DNA from: Candidatus Atribacteria bacterium
GTDB taxonomy: Bacteria > Atribacterota > Phoenicimicrobiia > Phoenicimicrobiales > Stramentimicrobiaceae
Direction: 5' to 3'
Assembly: GCA_016934875.1 (NCBI GenBank)
Contig: JAFGSC010000292.1
Location: 1 to 18,806, forward strand
Length of the DNA stretch: 18,806 bases
The position numbers were made by a program, and so were the translations under genes. Shown piece by piece: positions 1-7,968 of the stretch. The first letter of the stretch is position 1. The number at the start of each line of letters is the position of its first letter. The notes under the pieces are model-generated. The model had not been told where the DNA came from and made no database searches. It saw only the letters and a list, made by a program, of their open reading frames with translations.

Positions 1-529
1 GAATCCTTCTATGCTCTTATATTTTTTTGGTTACCTGGGGAATTTTATTTTCCACTTTTTGGGTAATTTAATTTTACGTGTTACATTGTTGTGGATATGA
101 AAAAGTAAAAATAAAACCCTATCGCTAAACCTTGCATATGGTTACAACCTTCGCAATGTTTTGAAGCGCTCTAAAAAATTATATGAAAAACTGTGATCTG
201 AAGTCTAGTTTTCATCTGAACTTCGGCACAAATTTTTAACAGTGTCTGCAAACACTCATTCTAAAACAGTACCCCTGTTAACCTGCATAAACAGAGGTTG
301 AAAATCGCCATTTTACTAAACCTCCCAAAATTTTTAAAAAAACTGCCGGAAAACAAAGGTTTATGCAATCCCTTATATATCAATAAGTTAGCTACCACTT
401 GGCAATAATCTGTGTAAATCCTTATAAAATATACAGTTATGCCCAAAGATTGTCCATTTAAGCTGCTTTGAGTTTTTCGCAAAACAGGTTTTGTTTTCAC
501 TTATTCGTTTTTAAAGAACTTTTTTTTAA
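1..529. other. Intergenic region downstream of the CRISPR operon, no supported gene
   Basis: I see no convincing gene in this AT-rich stretch. A 79-codon minus-strand frame (261-500) has no good ribosome-binding site and a composition unlike its neighbours, so I reject it. The clearest structure is an imperfect inverted repeat at 294-324: GAGGTT pairs with AACCTC and AAAAT with ATTTT around a CGCC loop. On the minus strand it is not followed by a T-run, so it is a poor rho-independent terminator. A shorter hairpin, AGTGT/ACACT, lies at 241-256. No direct repeats of CRISPR type are present. The end of the operon transcript is therefore not defined by sequence. Confidence 0.5.
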
Positions 530-706
530 TTACTTATTTCTTAACCAAGCTTCTGCCATATTCATAGCCTGTCCAGCATTTGTTGCTTTTCCTATAAAAT
601 ATTTTTCTCCCTTTTTCACATATACCTCCCGGTTCATGGAATTCCTGAAAACTTCATATTTGTTGCCTTTACAGCTTTTGGCCCAACCAATTTTTTGAGC
701 ACTCAT
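530..706 (-). CDS. Small 58-aa protein of unknown function, last gene of the CRISPR operon
   Basis: I do not recognise a family by name. The ORF starts MSAQKIGWAKSCKGNKYEVF and ends AEAWLRNK, giving 58 residues, basic overall. The pattern 'KYEVFRNSMNREVYVKKGEKY' followed by a short helix 'QAMNMAEAWLRNK' suggests a small beta-sheet plus C-terminal helix fold. No signal peptide or membrane segment is visible. A good ribosome-binding sequence (AAGG, about 7 bases before ATG) lies in the 14-base gap after the stop codon of the CARF-HEPN gene, so it is very probably cotranscribed and translated. Its place at the end of a type III effector cassette suggests an accessory or immunity-related role, but that is guilt by association only. 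It could instead be an unrelated housekeeping small protein. Confidence 0.75.
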   Translation of the reverse strand: MSAQKIGWAKSCKGNKYEVFRNSMNREVYVKKGEKYFIGKATNAGQAMNMAEAWLRNK

Positions 707-720
707 TCCAAACCTTATGT

Positions 721-2316
721 TTAATTATTTTCAATTTCAGATACAATTTTTTTCGAGATCACTGGCAGCCAGTTCACATAATCTAAGTCTATCTGTTCTG
801 ATATGGTTACAATTTGCTTAATCAGAGGACTTCCAATAAAAGGATCGTGATAAACTGGTTGTAAAATTTTACCCTGGTCAGCAAAAAGCAAATTATCTAA
901 TTTCTGCTTTTGAAGGCTTTCGCCATTGTGAATAAATTCATTTCGTTTAAATTTAAAATTATAGAAATCAGAGCCTTTTAGAAAATTGTTTTTTATAACG
1001 CTGGCTGTTTGTTGTTCTTCTATTTTTTTGTTATTAGAAAGAAAAGTAATAATAGATTCATAAGCAAGAAAATTATCTACGATCAGGTTTGGATCATTGT
1101 TATTCAGTATTTTTTGGGGTGGATTGAATCCTTTATATTTATTATTGATCGTGTTTTTATCAAAGAAGAATCTTTCGTATTTGTTAACACAACATTGCGG
1201 GATTGTATTACAAATGAATCTAGCACACATATTTTCTACAGCTGTTATAAGAACTGTAGCAGCTCCCCAGTAATTTCTGGTGCGGTAAAGGTGCATCAAA
1301 CGAATTATACTGCGTGTACTGGAATTTTCACTTTTAGAAAGCATAATTTTCATTTTTCTAAACAATTCACTGTTATTAGTATCTATATTGAACAATTTAT
1401 CACAAAGACTCATTGCTTTTTGGGGATCACCAGAAAGCCATTCATGAGCTAATTCTATCAGATAATAAAGATCAGAATTTTTATTAACAAAACTAACAAG
1501 ACTACTGCAGATGTTATAGGCAGCAGCAAAATTCCAGTTTTTTATTGAATTTATTAGTTCAAATCTTTCTTTAGCCTGCTTTTTATATTCATGATAAACG
1601 GAATGCATAATGTTGTCGTTTTTTTGATCCTGGTCGTAGAAGAAGCAGTTATCGGGAAAATAGAGTGAGCAAACTTCCTCGATCACGTTTTTTACATCAG
1701 GCAATCCTCCTGAACAAGCTACGATTGCTTTTGATAAAGGATCATTTCTTTTTAAACAGGAAATCTTACTTCTCAAATCACCATCAAGAAAGCGGATAAT
1801 GCTGCTTCTGTTGATATCATTTTCATTGAGATCTATTTTAATCAGGTCAATAGATTCGGGAAAGTCTGTCAGGTTGTATTTTTCTCTTATTTCTGGATAA
1901 TGCTTTTGAAACAACTTGGCAAAATACCATGGTTCCTTGCGTATAAACCCTTTTAGCTGTATATCATCGCAGTTATCATAAAGTTCGTGTCGATCGGTGT
2001 AATAGAGAAGTATTTTCTCCAGATTTTGCAGTTTATGGGAACTTAAATCTCTTTTAGCTTTTCTTAATATTTTTTCCAGCAACGGAAAGGTAACGAGTAT
2101 CTCTTCCAAATTTACAATTGTAACATATTTTATAGTATCGGAATGTTGATTTATACTGTTGGCACCATTTTTGTAAGGTTGCCATTTTGTTAGGATTTTA
2201 TTTTCAGAAATTTGCTTCTGAATTTTCATAAGATCAAATCTATCAAATGAATAGCAATTGTTATTTTTTACATATTGTACATCTCGTTGACCTACAGTTA
2301 TTATCAGAATACTCAT
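721..2316 (-). CDS. CARF-HEPN ribonuclease, Csm6/Csx1-like type III effector
   Basis: Ancillary effector expected to bind cyclic oligoadenylate through an N-terminal CARF domain and to cut RNA non-specifically with a C-terminal HEPN domain. In the 531 residues, the first CARF strand is ILIITVGQRDVQ (3-14) and the ligand-loop strand is VACSGGLPDVKN (199-210), a spacing that implies a large CARF domain with inserted helices. The middle (about 240-350) is helical. The HEPN active site is RNEFIH (R458 and H463, an R-x4-H motif). Length fits Csm6/Csx1 relatives. The start is supported by AAGGAG nine bases before ATG. It follows the CARF nuclease gene after a 73-base gap with no clear promoter. Activity is inferred from the motif; which cyclic oligoadenylate it binds cannot be read from sequence. 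Confidence 0.85.
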   Translation of the reverse strand: MSILIITVGQRDVQYVKNNNCYSFDRFDLMKIQKQISENKILTKWQPYKNGANSINQHSDTIKYVTIVNLEEILVTFPLLEKILRKAKRDLSSHKLQNLEKILLYYTDRHELYDNCDDIQLKGFIRKEPWYFAKLFQKHYPEIREKYNLTDFPESIDLIKIDLNENDINRSSIIRFLDGDLRSKISCLKRNDPLSKAIVACSGGLPDVKNVIEEVCSLYFPDNCFFYDQDQKNDNIMHSVYHEYKKQAKERFELINSIKNWNFAAAYNICSSLVSFVNKNSDLYYLIELAHEWLSGDPQKAMSLCDKLFNIDTNNSELFRKMKIMLSKSENSSTRSIIRLMHLYRTRNYWGAATVLITAVENMCARFICNTIPQCCVNKYERFFFDKNTINNKYKGFNPPQKILNNNDPNLIVDNFLAYESIITFLSNNKKIEEQQTASVIKNNFLKGSDFYNFKFKRNEFIHNGESLQKQKLDNLLFADQGKILQPVYHDPFIGSPLIKQIVTISEQIDLDYVNWLPVISKKIVSEIENN

Positions 2317-2389
2317 TACATTATACTCCTTAACGTGATTATAAAACTCCTGATTAAAATGTTTTTACATTGGAAATTTATGGATTGAA

Positions 2390-4066
2390 TTAAATTTTAT
2401 CCATCTCGAGTTTTATTTCATCAAATCCAATTACATTTATATCACTTTCAGTTTCTGTTTCATTTATATAATTTTTCCATCTATCCGGTTTTGTACAAAA
2501 TTCGAACTCTAAACCTGGTTTCCATTCTTTTATTTTATCAATATCTTTTCTCAACAATGGAAAGACAAGATAAGTTTTTGCTTTTGCTCCTCCATAATCT
2601 TTCACATTTTTTATTCTTGAGAACATATCCTTTCTGGGAGCTGAAGAAATATGTGTTTTTGCTTCAAAATTTAGCAAATTGCCTGTCTTTTTTAATACCA
2701 GGGCATCTAATTCCATTGCATTGCTTCTTTTATCTGAATTCTTTTTACCTAAATCAAGCTCTACACCATGATAAATCGCATGGACTTTATCTGATTTTTT
2801 TTCACCGCAACGCTGGTATTCATACAATTCACAACAAAGCATTTCTTCGAATAAATCTGATATTTTACTACTAAAATTTTTTTGTTTTCCTGTAGCATTT
2901 CGTTGGATTTCTTTTAGTGTGAAGTCCAGTTGTTCTGTCTTAATACTTCCTGAAACAATAGAATCTACTTTGTCTTCTAAACCGGCTGCATGAACTGCTT
3001 TAATAAAAGTGTCTATGAGACAAGACTTTATATTATTGATAAATTTCTTTATGCTTTTATCTAATTTCAACTCGAAATCAGATTTCCTTTTTCCCTTAAC
3101 GGGATTAGAAAATCTAAACTTATAAATACTTTTGTTCAATCCTACCTTATAACTAGAATTGTAGATTTTAAACATTTCGTCTATTCCACTAATTTTGATT
3201 TCTTCAACCCAATATTTGATGTTATAATTTTTCTCACAAAACTGATGTAACACTTTGAAAAATCCAAGAGTAAAAGCGGACTCAACTTTTTGAGCATCAA
3301 CAGCTAGTTCTTTTCCAAGATTCTGAGAAGCAATTTGGATAGCTTTTTTAATTTCATTTTTTAAAGAAATATGTTTTGCCTGAACGGTATCTTTAATTGC
3401 ATTTTTTGCATCATCAATATATCCATTCATTTCTCTTCTTATATCAGGATTCTGAAAAAATGCCTCTCTGAGTTTTTTGTAGGCTTCTACTTTTACTTCA
3501 AACAAACTTGTTTCATTTTTTTTCCACACTAAAATCGGAGATTTTTTAAATGAAAGATCTCCATAAATGCTAAATCGCTTTCTGATATCGTTAATTATAA
3601 AATACGGAGGTTTTATATCTTCATGGGTTGAAGTTACTTCCAATCCTTTTCCTTGAATAATACTCACGTCATCAGCGTTAATATGAACTAGTTTAAATGG
3701 TATATCCAATTCATGGGAAACGACTGAGAGTATTTCTGGTAAAGCAATTTTATGAAAGGCTGTTCCCAAGGTAATAGGGCAAAAGAGTTCTATATTTTTT
3801 TCACTATCTTTCAGAAAACCTTTAATTCCTTCGTAAATTTTTTGAACCAGCTCTTTATCATTTTTCTGCCCCAATTCAACTAGTTTGGCTACATTGTTTT
3901 CGAACTTCTTATATTCAAGATAGTATTTGATAACTTTTTCTACACTTTCAATCCATTTACTTGCTTCTAACGTTAAAAAAGTAATTATTCTATCTGGCTC
4001 TATGTGGCTTATAGCTTTTGTTAAAACCAGAGGATCTCTGGAAGTCATAGAAATCATTATTTTCAT
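2390..4066 (-). CDS. CARF + PD-(D/E)XK nuclease, Can/Card1-like but with a long middle region
   Basis: Probable cyclic-oligoadenylate-activated nuclease of the Can1/Can2/Card1 type (DUF1887-like). Residues 1 to about 180 look like a divergent CARF: first strand and following PDR segment (MKIMISMTSRD, EPDRIITFLT) and a ligand-loop-like ITLGTAFHKIAL at 98-109. The C-terminal domain (about 400-558) carries the PD-(D/E)XK signature: E452-L-D454, then E468-A-K470, with an upstream acidic helix near 404-409. Related enzymes nick or degrade DNA and RNA when bound to cOA4 or cOA6. Between the two lies about 200 residues of predicted helical, Lys-rich sequence that I cannot assign; Card1-sized proteins are clearly shorter than this 558-aa protein. 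AAGGA precedes the ATG by seven bases, and the gene follows cas7-insertion after 48 bases. Confidence 0.75.
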   Translation of the reverse strand: MKIMISMTSRDPLVLTKAISHIEPDRIITFLTLEASKWIESVEKVIKYYLEYKKFENNVAKLVELGQKNDKELVQKIYEGIKGFLKDSEKNIELFCPITLGTAFHKIALPEILSVVSHELDIPFKLVHINADDVSIIQGKGLEVTSTHEDIKPPYFIINDIRKRFSIYGDLSFKKSPILVWKKNETSLFEVKVEAYKKLREAFFQNPDIRREMNGYIDDAKNAIKDTVQAKHISLKNEIKKAIQIASQNLGKELAVDAQKVESAFTLGFFKVLHQFCEKNYNIKYWVEEIKISGIDEMFKIYNSSYKVGLNKSIYKFRFSNPVKGKRKSDFELKLDKSIKKFINNIKSCLIDTFIKAVHAAGLEDKVDSIVSGSIKTEQLDFTLKEIQRNATGKQKNFSSKISDLFEEMLCCELYEYQRCGEKKSDKVHAIYHGVELDLGKKNSDKRSNAMELDALVLKKTGNLLNFEAKTHISSAPRKDMFSRIKNVKDYGGAKAKTYLVFPLLRKDIDKIKEWKPGLEFEFCTKPDRWKNYINETETESDINVIGFDEIKLEMDKI

Positions 4067-4114
4067 AGTTAAATCCTTAATACTGTAAAGGTCAAAGATC
4101 GTGCAAGAATTAGA

Positions 4115-6211
4115 TTATAAATTCTTAAATGGATTATCATCATCGGTTTTATTTTGTTTCTGTTTTGAGTATTGTTTCCAGTTATCAGATCTATTTCGCG
4201 AATTAAAAGTATTTCGATGATTATTTCTTTGCTGAGTATTTGGGTTATGAGGTTTCCTTCTTTGCTTGGCATATTGCTGTCTGACTTCAGAATGCCATTT
4301 AATTATTTTTTCAGAATCATCCTGCAAAGATTGTTGGCCTGGATAATGAAAATCTTTGTAGTGTATACCAAATGCTTCCTTCATATTTTCATCGGATTTT
4401 AGTTTATGAACCAGATCAGAAGTCTGTATTTTTGTGAGAGGTTTTATCTGAAAATCCTGACCATAGTATATTTTACTGGAGTCTTCTATTAGAAATTTTA
4501 CTGCTCCAATTCCGTAGTTCTTTGCATAACCAATTTGGTGACAGAAGAATTTACCTTTTTGTTTCGATCTATTTTGAACATCCTCGATAGATATATCATC
4601 CAATGTTAAAGCAAATTTTAGTAGTTTCAATTCTTCTTTAGTCAAATTCTCAAAATTAACTCGAACCTTGAATTCAACAGGATTAGTAACTGATGCTTCT
4701 ATGACATTCGTTAATTTGATGTTAAATTTTTCAGGATTATTTTTGGTTGGTAGCTGTGCATCAACAACGGTTTTATAAAATTTTCTTCCGGATAAGCGAG
4801 CATTTTCAGCAGAAACTAAAGGTTCTCCGTAAGCCTGTAACTTTCTGTCATTTTTCTGTTGAAGATAAAATTCGTAAGAAGATGGCTTCGGTTCTCCTGG
4901 ACGATCTAAAATATATGGTTTGGTTTGATATTGGGAAACTGGAATTGCATAATTGAAATGGATCTTCCCGGACTTAGAACCTTTATCTCCTGACTTCTTA
5001 TCATCGAAAGAATATCCAAACATCTCTTCTATAATTGTTAGTTCCGATTCCTTTCTAATATCATTTGAGAAATCACTTTGATTGATTCCTTTCTCAAAAG
5101 CCCAGGGGTAATAGAAGGTTTTACCAAAGGTTACTATTTTGTTGTCATTTGATTTGTCATATTCAAAGAAAATAATTTCACCTTTTTCTATCTTCTTTGA
5201 ATTTTTAAAAAACTTCTGTAATTTCTTTTTTTCATCTTTTTCTAAGGGACTAGGGTAATTTTCAAGATGGTAATTTTCTAAAACATTATAAGTTTCTATA
5301 AATTGTTTAATAGTATCCTTTGAAATTTGCATTTCTACATCTTCAATATCAGAAGTTCTTATTGAGATTCTATTATGACCATTTTTTTGAAAATCTTTAA
5401 GTGATGGACATTTACTCATCAAAAACGACTTTCCATCGATTCCATTTTGATATCTGAAAGTAGTAAAGTTAGCTTCTTTTTCAAAATCTACAAATCGTTG
5501 TCTATAAAACTTGTATTTCTTTTTGGAACAGAAATAAGGCTTTTTGCTTAAATAGCCTTTAAGCTTATCATCGTTAGTCAGATTTGATAAAGGTCTATTA
5601 TTCCTATCTTCCCAAAATACAATTGGTATTCCTTCATTAATTGACCCAATAATTTTATGAGTATTTCTATCTGTTTGATATTTTGGAGCAATAAAATCGG
5701 AGATTTTAATAATTTTTAAAGAATCTTGGTTACCGCCGAAGTTTTCTGAGATGACACCAAAAGCAAGTTGTATGTCAACATCTGATCTAAAGTTAATGTT
5801 TGGTCTAAAGCTAAATTTTTGTTCATTCAGCCTTTTCATTTTCGCGGCAAGATAAGCAGCTAAAAAATTTGCAACACATCCTTTCAATGTGTAAGGAGAA
5901 ATCAGGGTTTTGTTATTGATTTTTAGTGGATAAATTTCGGTATATTTATCTTCTCCATTTAACTGTTTTTCCTCATGTTCATTTCCCACAATCAGTTGAT
6001 TCAAGGCATACATTTTGCAATCCAGATGACCTGAGAGAAGCTCTTCATCTCCTTTTTTTAATTGATTGAATTTTGCTTCCTCAGGTTTAGTTAATTCACT
6101 TCCTACGGGTACGAATGTATATGGAAGATTTGCTTTTTCTACATTTATATCTATTTTAGGTTTGTGTGAAACATTTCTATTTCGATTGTTTCTATTATTT
6201 TGATAAGCCAT
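4115..6211 (-). CDS. Cas7-insertion subunit (TIGR03986-type RAMP protein) of a type III-Dv complex
   Basis: Backbone Cas7-family RAMP subunit that would bind crRNA and sit near one end of the effector filament. Family signs: the N-terminal LPYTFVPV (29-36) typical of TIGR03986 RAMP proteins, the SPYTLKGCVANFL segment (105-117) matching the 'PGSSLKG' helix of Cas7 proteins, the EEMFGY motif (395-400), and the glycine-rich loop GYAKNYGIGAVKF (561-573). A large insertion (about 170-380) separates the halves of the fold, as the name implies. Both ends are low-complexity and rich in Asn, Arg and Gln (1-14 and about 646-698). GGAGG lies seven bases before the ATG, and the start overlaps the csx19-like gene by 17 bases, indicating translational coupling. 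At 698 aa it is long for the family, largely because of the C-terminal tail. Confidence 0.8.
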   Translation of the reverse strand: MAYQNNRNNRNRNVSHKPKIDINVEKANLPYTFVPVGSELTKPEEAKFNQLKKGDEELLSGHLDCKMYALNQLIVGNEHEEKQLNGEDKYTEIYPLKINNKTLISPYTLKGCVANFLAAYLAAKMKRLNEQKFSFRPNINFRSDVDIQLAFGVISENFGGNQDSLKIIKISDFIAPKYQTDRNTHKIIGSINEGIPIVFWEDRNNRPLSNLTNDDKLKGYLSKKPYFCSKKKYKFYRQRFVDFEKEANFTTFRYQNGIDGKSFLMSKCPSLKDFQKNGHNRISIRTSDIEDVEMQISKDTIKQFIETYNVLENYHLENYPSPLEKDEKKKLQKFFKNSKKIEKGEIIFFEYDKSNDNKIVTFGKTFYYPWAFEKGINQSDFSNDIRKESELTIIEEMFGYSFDDKKSGDKGSKSGKIHFNYAIPVSQYQTKPYILDRPGEPKPSSYEFYLQQKNDRKLQAYGEPLVSAENARLSGRKFYKTVVDAQLPTKNNPEKFNIKLTNVIEASVTNPVEFKVRVNFENLTKEELKLLKFALTLDDISIEDVQNRSKQKGKFFCHQIGYAKNYGIGAVKFLIEDSSKIYYGQDFQIKPLTKIQTSDLVHKLKSDENMKEAFGIHYKDFHYPGQQSLQDDSEKIIKWHSEVRQQYAKQRRKPHNPNTQQRNNHRNTFNSRNRSDNWKQYSKQKQNKTDDDNPFKNL

Positions 6212-6698
6212 AATACAACCTCCATTCTTCTTGTTTTTTATCTACGATCACCTTGATAGTAGAATTAATCTGGGGAATTGCTCCCAGTCTTCTGGCAAAG
6301 CTAAATTGAAAATTGCCTTTGCTTGTATTTTGAATATTTTCAAATTCTAAAGGTTTTCCACTTACGGTAGAATTAAAGAGAAGATATTTATCACAACTGT
6401 TATCTTCAGCAATAAACTGAAATTGTTCCTCAGAATTGAAAAAAACAAGGCGGATGCAATCTTTAAATTTTTCCTTAAATGTATTCCAATCAATTTCTTC
6501 GGTAAGAAAGATACCAGTTTCCGCAGCAGCCAAAGGTAATTGATGTTTTTTTTCCTTCATTAGAATATCATCATTTTTTTTGATAGTCCATTTCCTTTCA
6601 CCAATCAGCCAGAGATCAGATTTGTTGGCTAACATCTCTTTTATCTTTTCAAAAGTACAAGTCTCAGGTAATTTAATTTCTTGCTTATTGTTTTTCAT
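6195..6698 (-). CDS. csx19: Csx19-like subunit (TIGR03984-like) of the type III-Dv complex
   Basis: Small 167-aa protein between cas7-2x and cas7-insertion, the place csx19 occupies in the Synechocystis III-Dv locus; there Csx19 is a stable subunit of the effector. Sequence resemblance is weak: the middle segment IRLVFFNSEEQFQFIAED (about 82-99) recalls the 'LFG..GEL.LWR' stretch of Csx19, and the C-terminus WRLYYGL fits loosely. No catalytic motif, signal peptide or membrane segment is visible. The frame is open up to 6752, but I chose ATG 6698 because GAGGAG lies eight bases upstream and the resulting 14-base overlap with cas7-2x matches the packing of the operon. The name rests more on position than on sequence. 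Confidence 0.6.
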   Translation of the reverse strand: MKNNKQEIKLPETCTFEKIKEMLANKSDLWLIGERKWTIKKNDDILMKEKKHQLPLAAAETGIFLTEEIDWNTFKEKFKDCIRLVFFNSEEQFQFIAEDNSCDKYLLFNSTVSGKPLEFENIQNTSKGNFQFSFARRLGAIPQINSTIKVIVDKKQEEWRLYYGLSK

Positions 6699-7968
6699 TA
6701 TTTTGCTCCTCGATAATGTTACCTTCAATCTCAAATTTCGGATAACAACCATTAGCTCCTAAAGAGATCAACCTATTTATGCAACCTTTAATCAAAAAAT
6801 TCTTAACTTCTATCAACTTTTCTTTATTATCATTATAAAACTTGATAGGAATACGGATTTTCCCTTCAGCTTTTGCATAAAATAATCGTTCTTCGTTGAA
6901 TTTTCCGCTGCCGAAAACTGCTCGGGTAAATTCATCTTCAGCGTGACGTTCAATGTTAATAAGATGCTTTTTACCGTTATTCATTTCTTCAGAAAAGATA
7001 AGGTCGGGAAAATAGATGTAACCTTGATATTTGCTTCCTTCCTGCCCGAAGAAATTCTTTAGCCAATCTTCTGCATGAACATACTTCTCCAAAAACATAG
7101 AGAAAGTTCCTTTTAAAGATGAACCGGGAATGAACAGTCTTTTGCCTGTATTGATGAAAACTCCATCAGATGGATTACCGGCAAGGCTTATGTGTGAAAC
7201 ACCACCTTTTATTAGAAGTGCATTGGTGCCGTAATCATCATCTTCATCATTCATATCAACCGTAATTGTCCAGGTTTTGAAGCGAAGTTCGGGGTTAATG
7301 TTATCTAAATTAACAGGATTGAAGTTATTTGTATTATCAAGGTAATCATTGAAATTTTCGGGATTAATTATTGATTCTTCTAAATTCGCTAACTTACAAT
7401 ATCCATTCCCTGACGTGTTGTGCCCTCCAAAGAAAACTCCTTCTTTGTGCCAAGAGGCAAAGACTAGTTTTACCCACTTTTGGAGTGTTTCAATATCTTC
7501 ATCTTTGTTTATCACAGAAAGATTGTCTATTTCAACCTTCACCTTAAAATTTACTTTTTCCGGTTCAATCTCCCAATAGCTGAATAATGCTCCATCATCA
7601 GCCGTTTTGGTTTCTCTATCGATTTTTGTGCGATTGCGGATTTGTTTGGGTGGATTTTTGCCAAGGTTGATGGAACGGAAAACTAATGCTGAACCACGAC
7701 TTTTCTTTTCTCCATTAATCTCCTCTGTGTCAGAAATACTATAGAAGAGTTTTTTATTGTTTTTATGATTGAAATCAATTAGATCTCTCAAAGTATCAAT
7801 AAATACTCCGGCAATTGAAGTTCCTGGAATAAAATATTCACCCGCACCATTTTTCATCATTTCAAAAGAACCCACCGGAGATTTTTGTGCACAACCAATA
7901 TGTAGAGCTGATTTTAGTTCAAGTTTGGTTTTGTATAGGATTTTGATGATGTTAGTTTTGTCAGTCAT
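6685..7968 (-). CDS. Cas7-2x: two fused Cas7 (Csm3-like) domains
   Basis: Backbone subunit made of two RAMP domains in one 427-aa chain, which would occupy two positions of the crRNA-bound filament and cut target RNA. Domain 1 (about 8-198) shows LHIGC (22-26), YFIPGTSIAG (45-54), the NRTKIDRETKTADDGALF segment (112-129) and a glycine-rich loop FGGHNTSGNGY (180-190). Domain 2 (about 229-420) shows SDGVFI (267-272), LFIPGSSLKGTF (278-289), IERHAEDEFTRAVFGSG (339-355) and a short glycine loop near 404-407. By alignment to Csm3, the catalytic Asp position is D268 in domain 2, but a Glu (E36) in domain 1. Its ATG follows the stop of cas7-5-11 directly (TAAATG), with AGGAG upstream. Confidence 0.85.
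   Translation of the reverse strand: MTDKTNIIKILYKTKLELKSALHIGCAQKSPVGSFEMMKNGAGEYFIPGTSIAGVFIDTLRDLIDFNHKNNKKLFYSISDTEEINGEKKSRGSALVFRSINLGKNPPKQIRNRTKIDRETKTADDGALFSYWEIEPEKVNFKVKVEIDNLSVINKDEDIETLQKWVKLVFASWHKEGVFFGGHNTSGNGYCKLANLEESIINPENFNDYLDNTNNFNPVNLDNINPELRFKTWTITVDMNDEDDDYGTNALLIKGGVSHISLAGNPSDGVFINTGKRLFIPGSSLKGTFSMFLEKYVHAEDWLKNFFGQEGSKYQGYIYFPDLIFSEEMNNGKKHLINIERHAEDEFTRAVFGSGKFNEERLFYAKAEGKIRIPIKFYNDNKEKLIEVKNFLIKGCINRLISLGANGCYPKFEIEGNIIEEQNNEKQ

Noticed and set aside
74..81. TTACGTGT octamer recurring at 18452-18459 with a variant at 18436-18443
   Set aside because: Eight bases recurring in AT-rich intergenic DNA 18 kb apart is weak evidence for element boundaries or a common operator.
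294..324. Imperfect hairpin as operon terminator
   Set aside because: The stem is good but no T-run follows on the minus strand, and it is over 200 bases past the last gene.
261..500. 79-codon minus-strand frame downstream of the operon
   Set aside because: No ribosome-binding sequence, no recognisable motifs and composition unlike neighbouring proteins.
2159..2174. Near-consensus sigma-54 promoter on the plus strand (TTGGCAC-N5-TTGT)
   Set aside because: It lies within and antisense to the CARF-HEPN gene, no plus-strand gene follows, and the -12 GC is GT. Probably chance.
6699..6752. Longer version of the csx19-like gene starting at 6752
   Set aside because: It would overlap cas7-2x by 68 bases and lacks a ribosome-binding site, whereas ATG 6698 has GAGGAG at the right distance.
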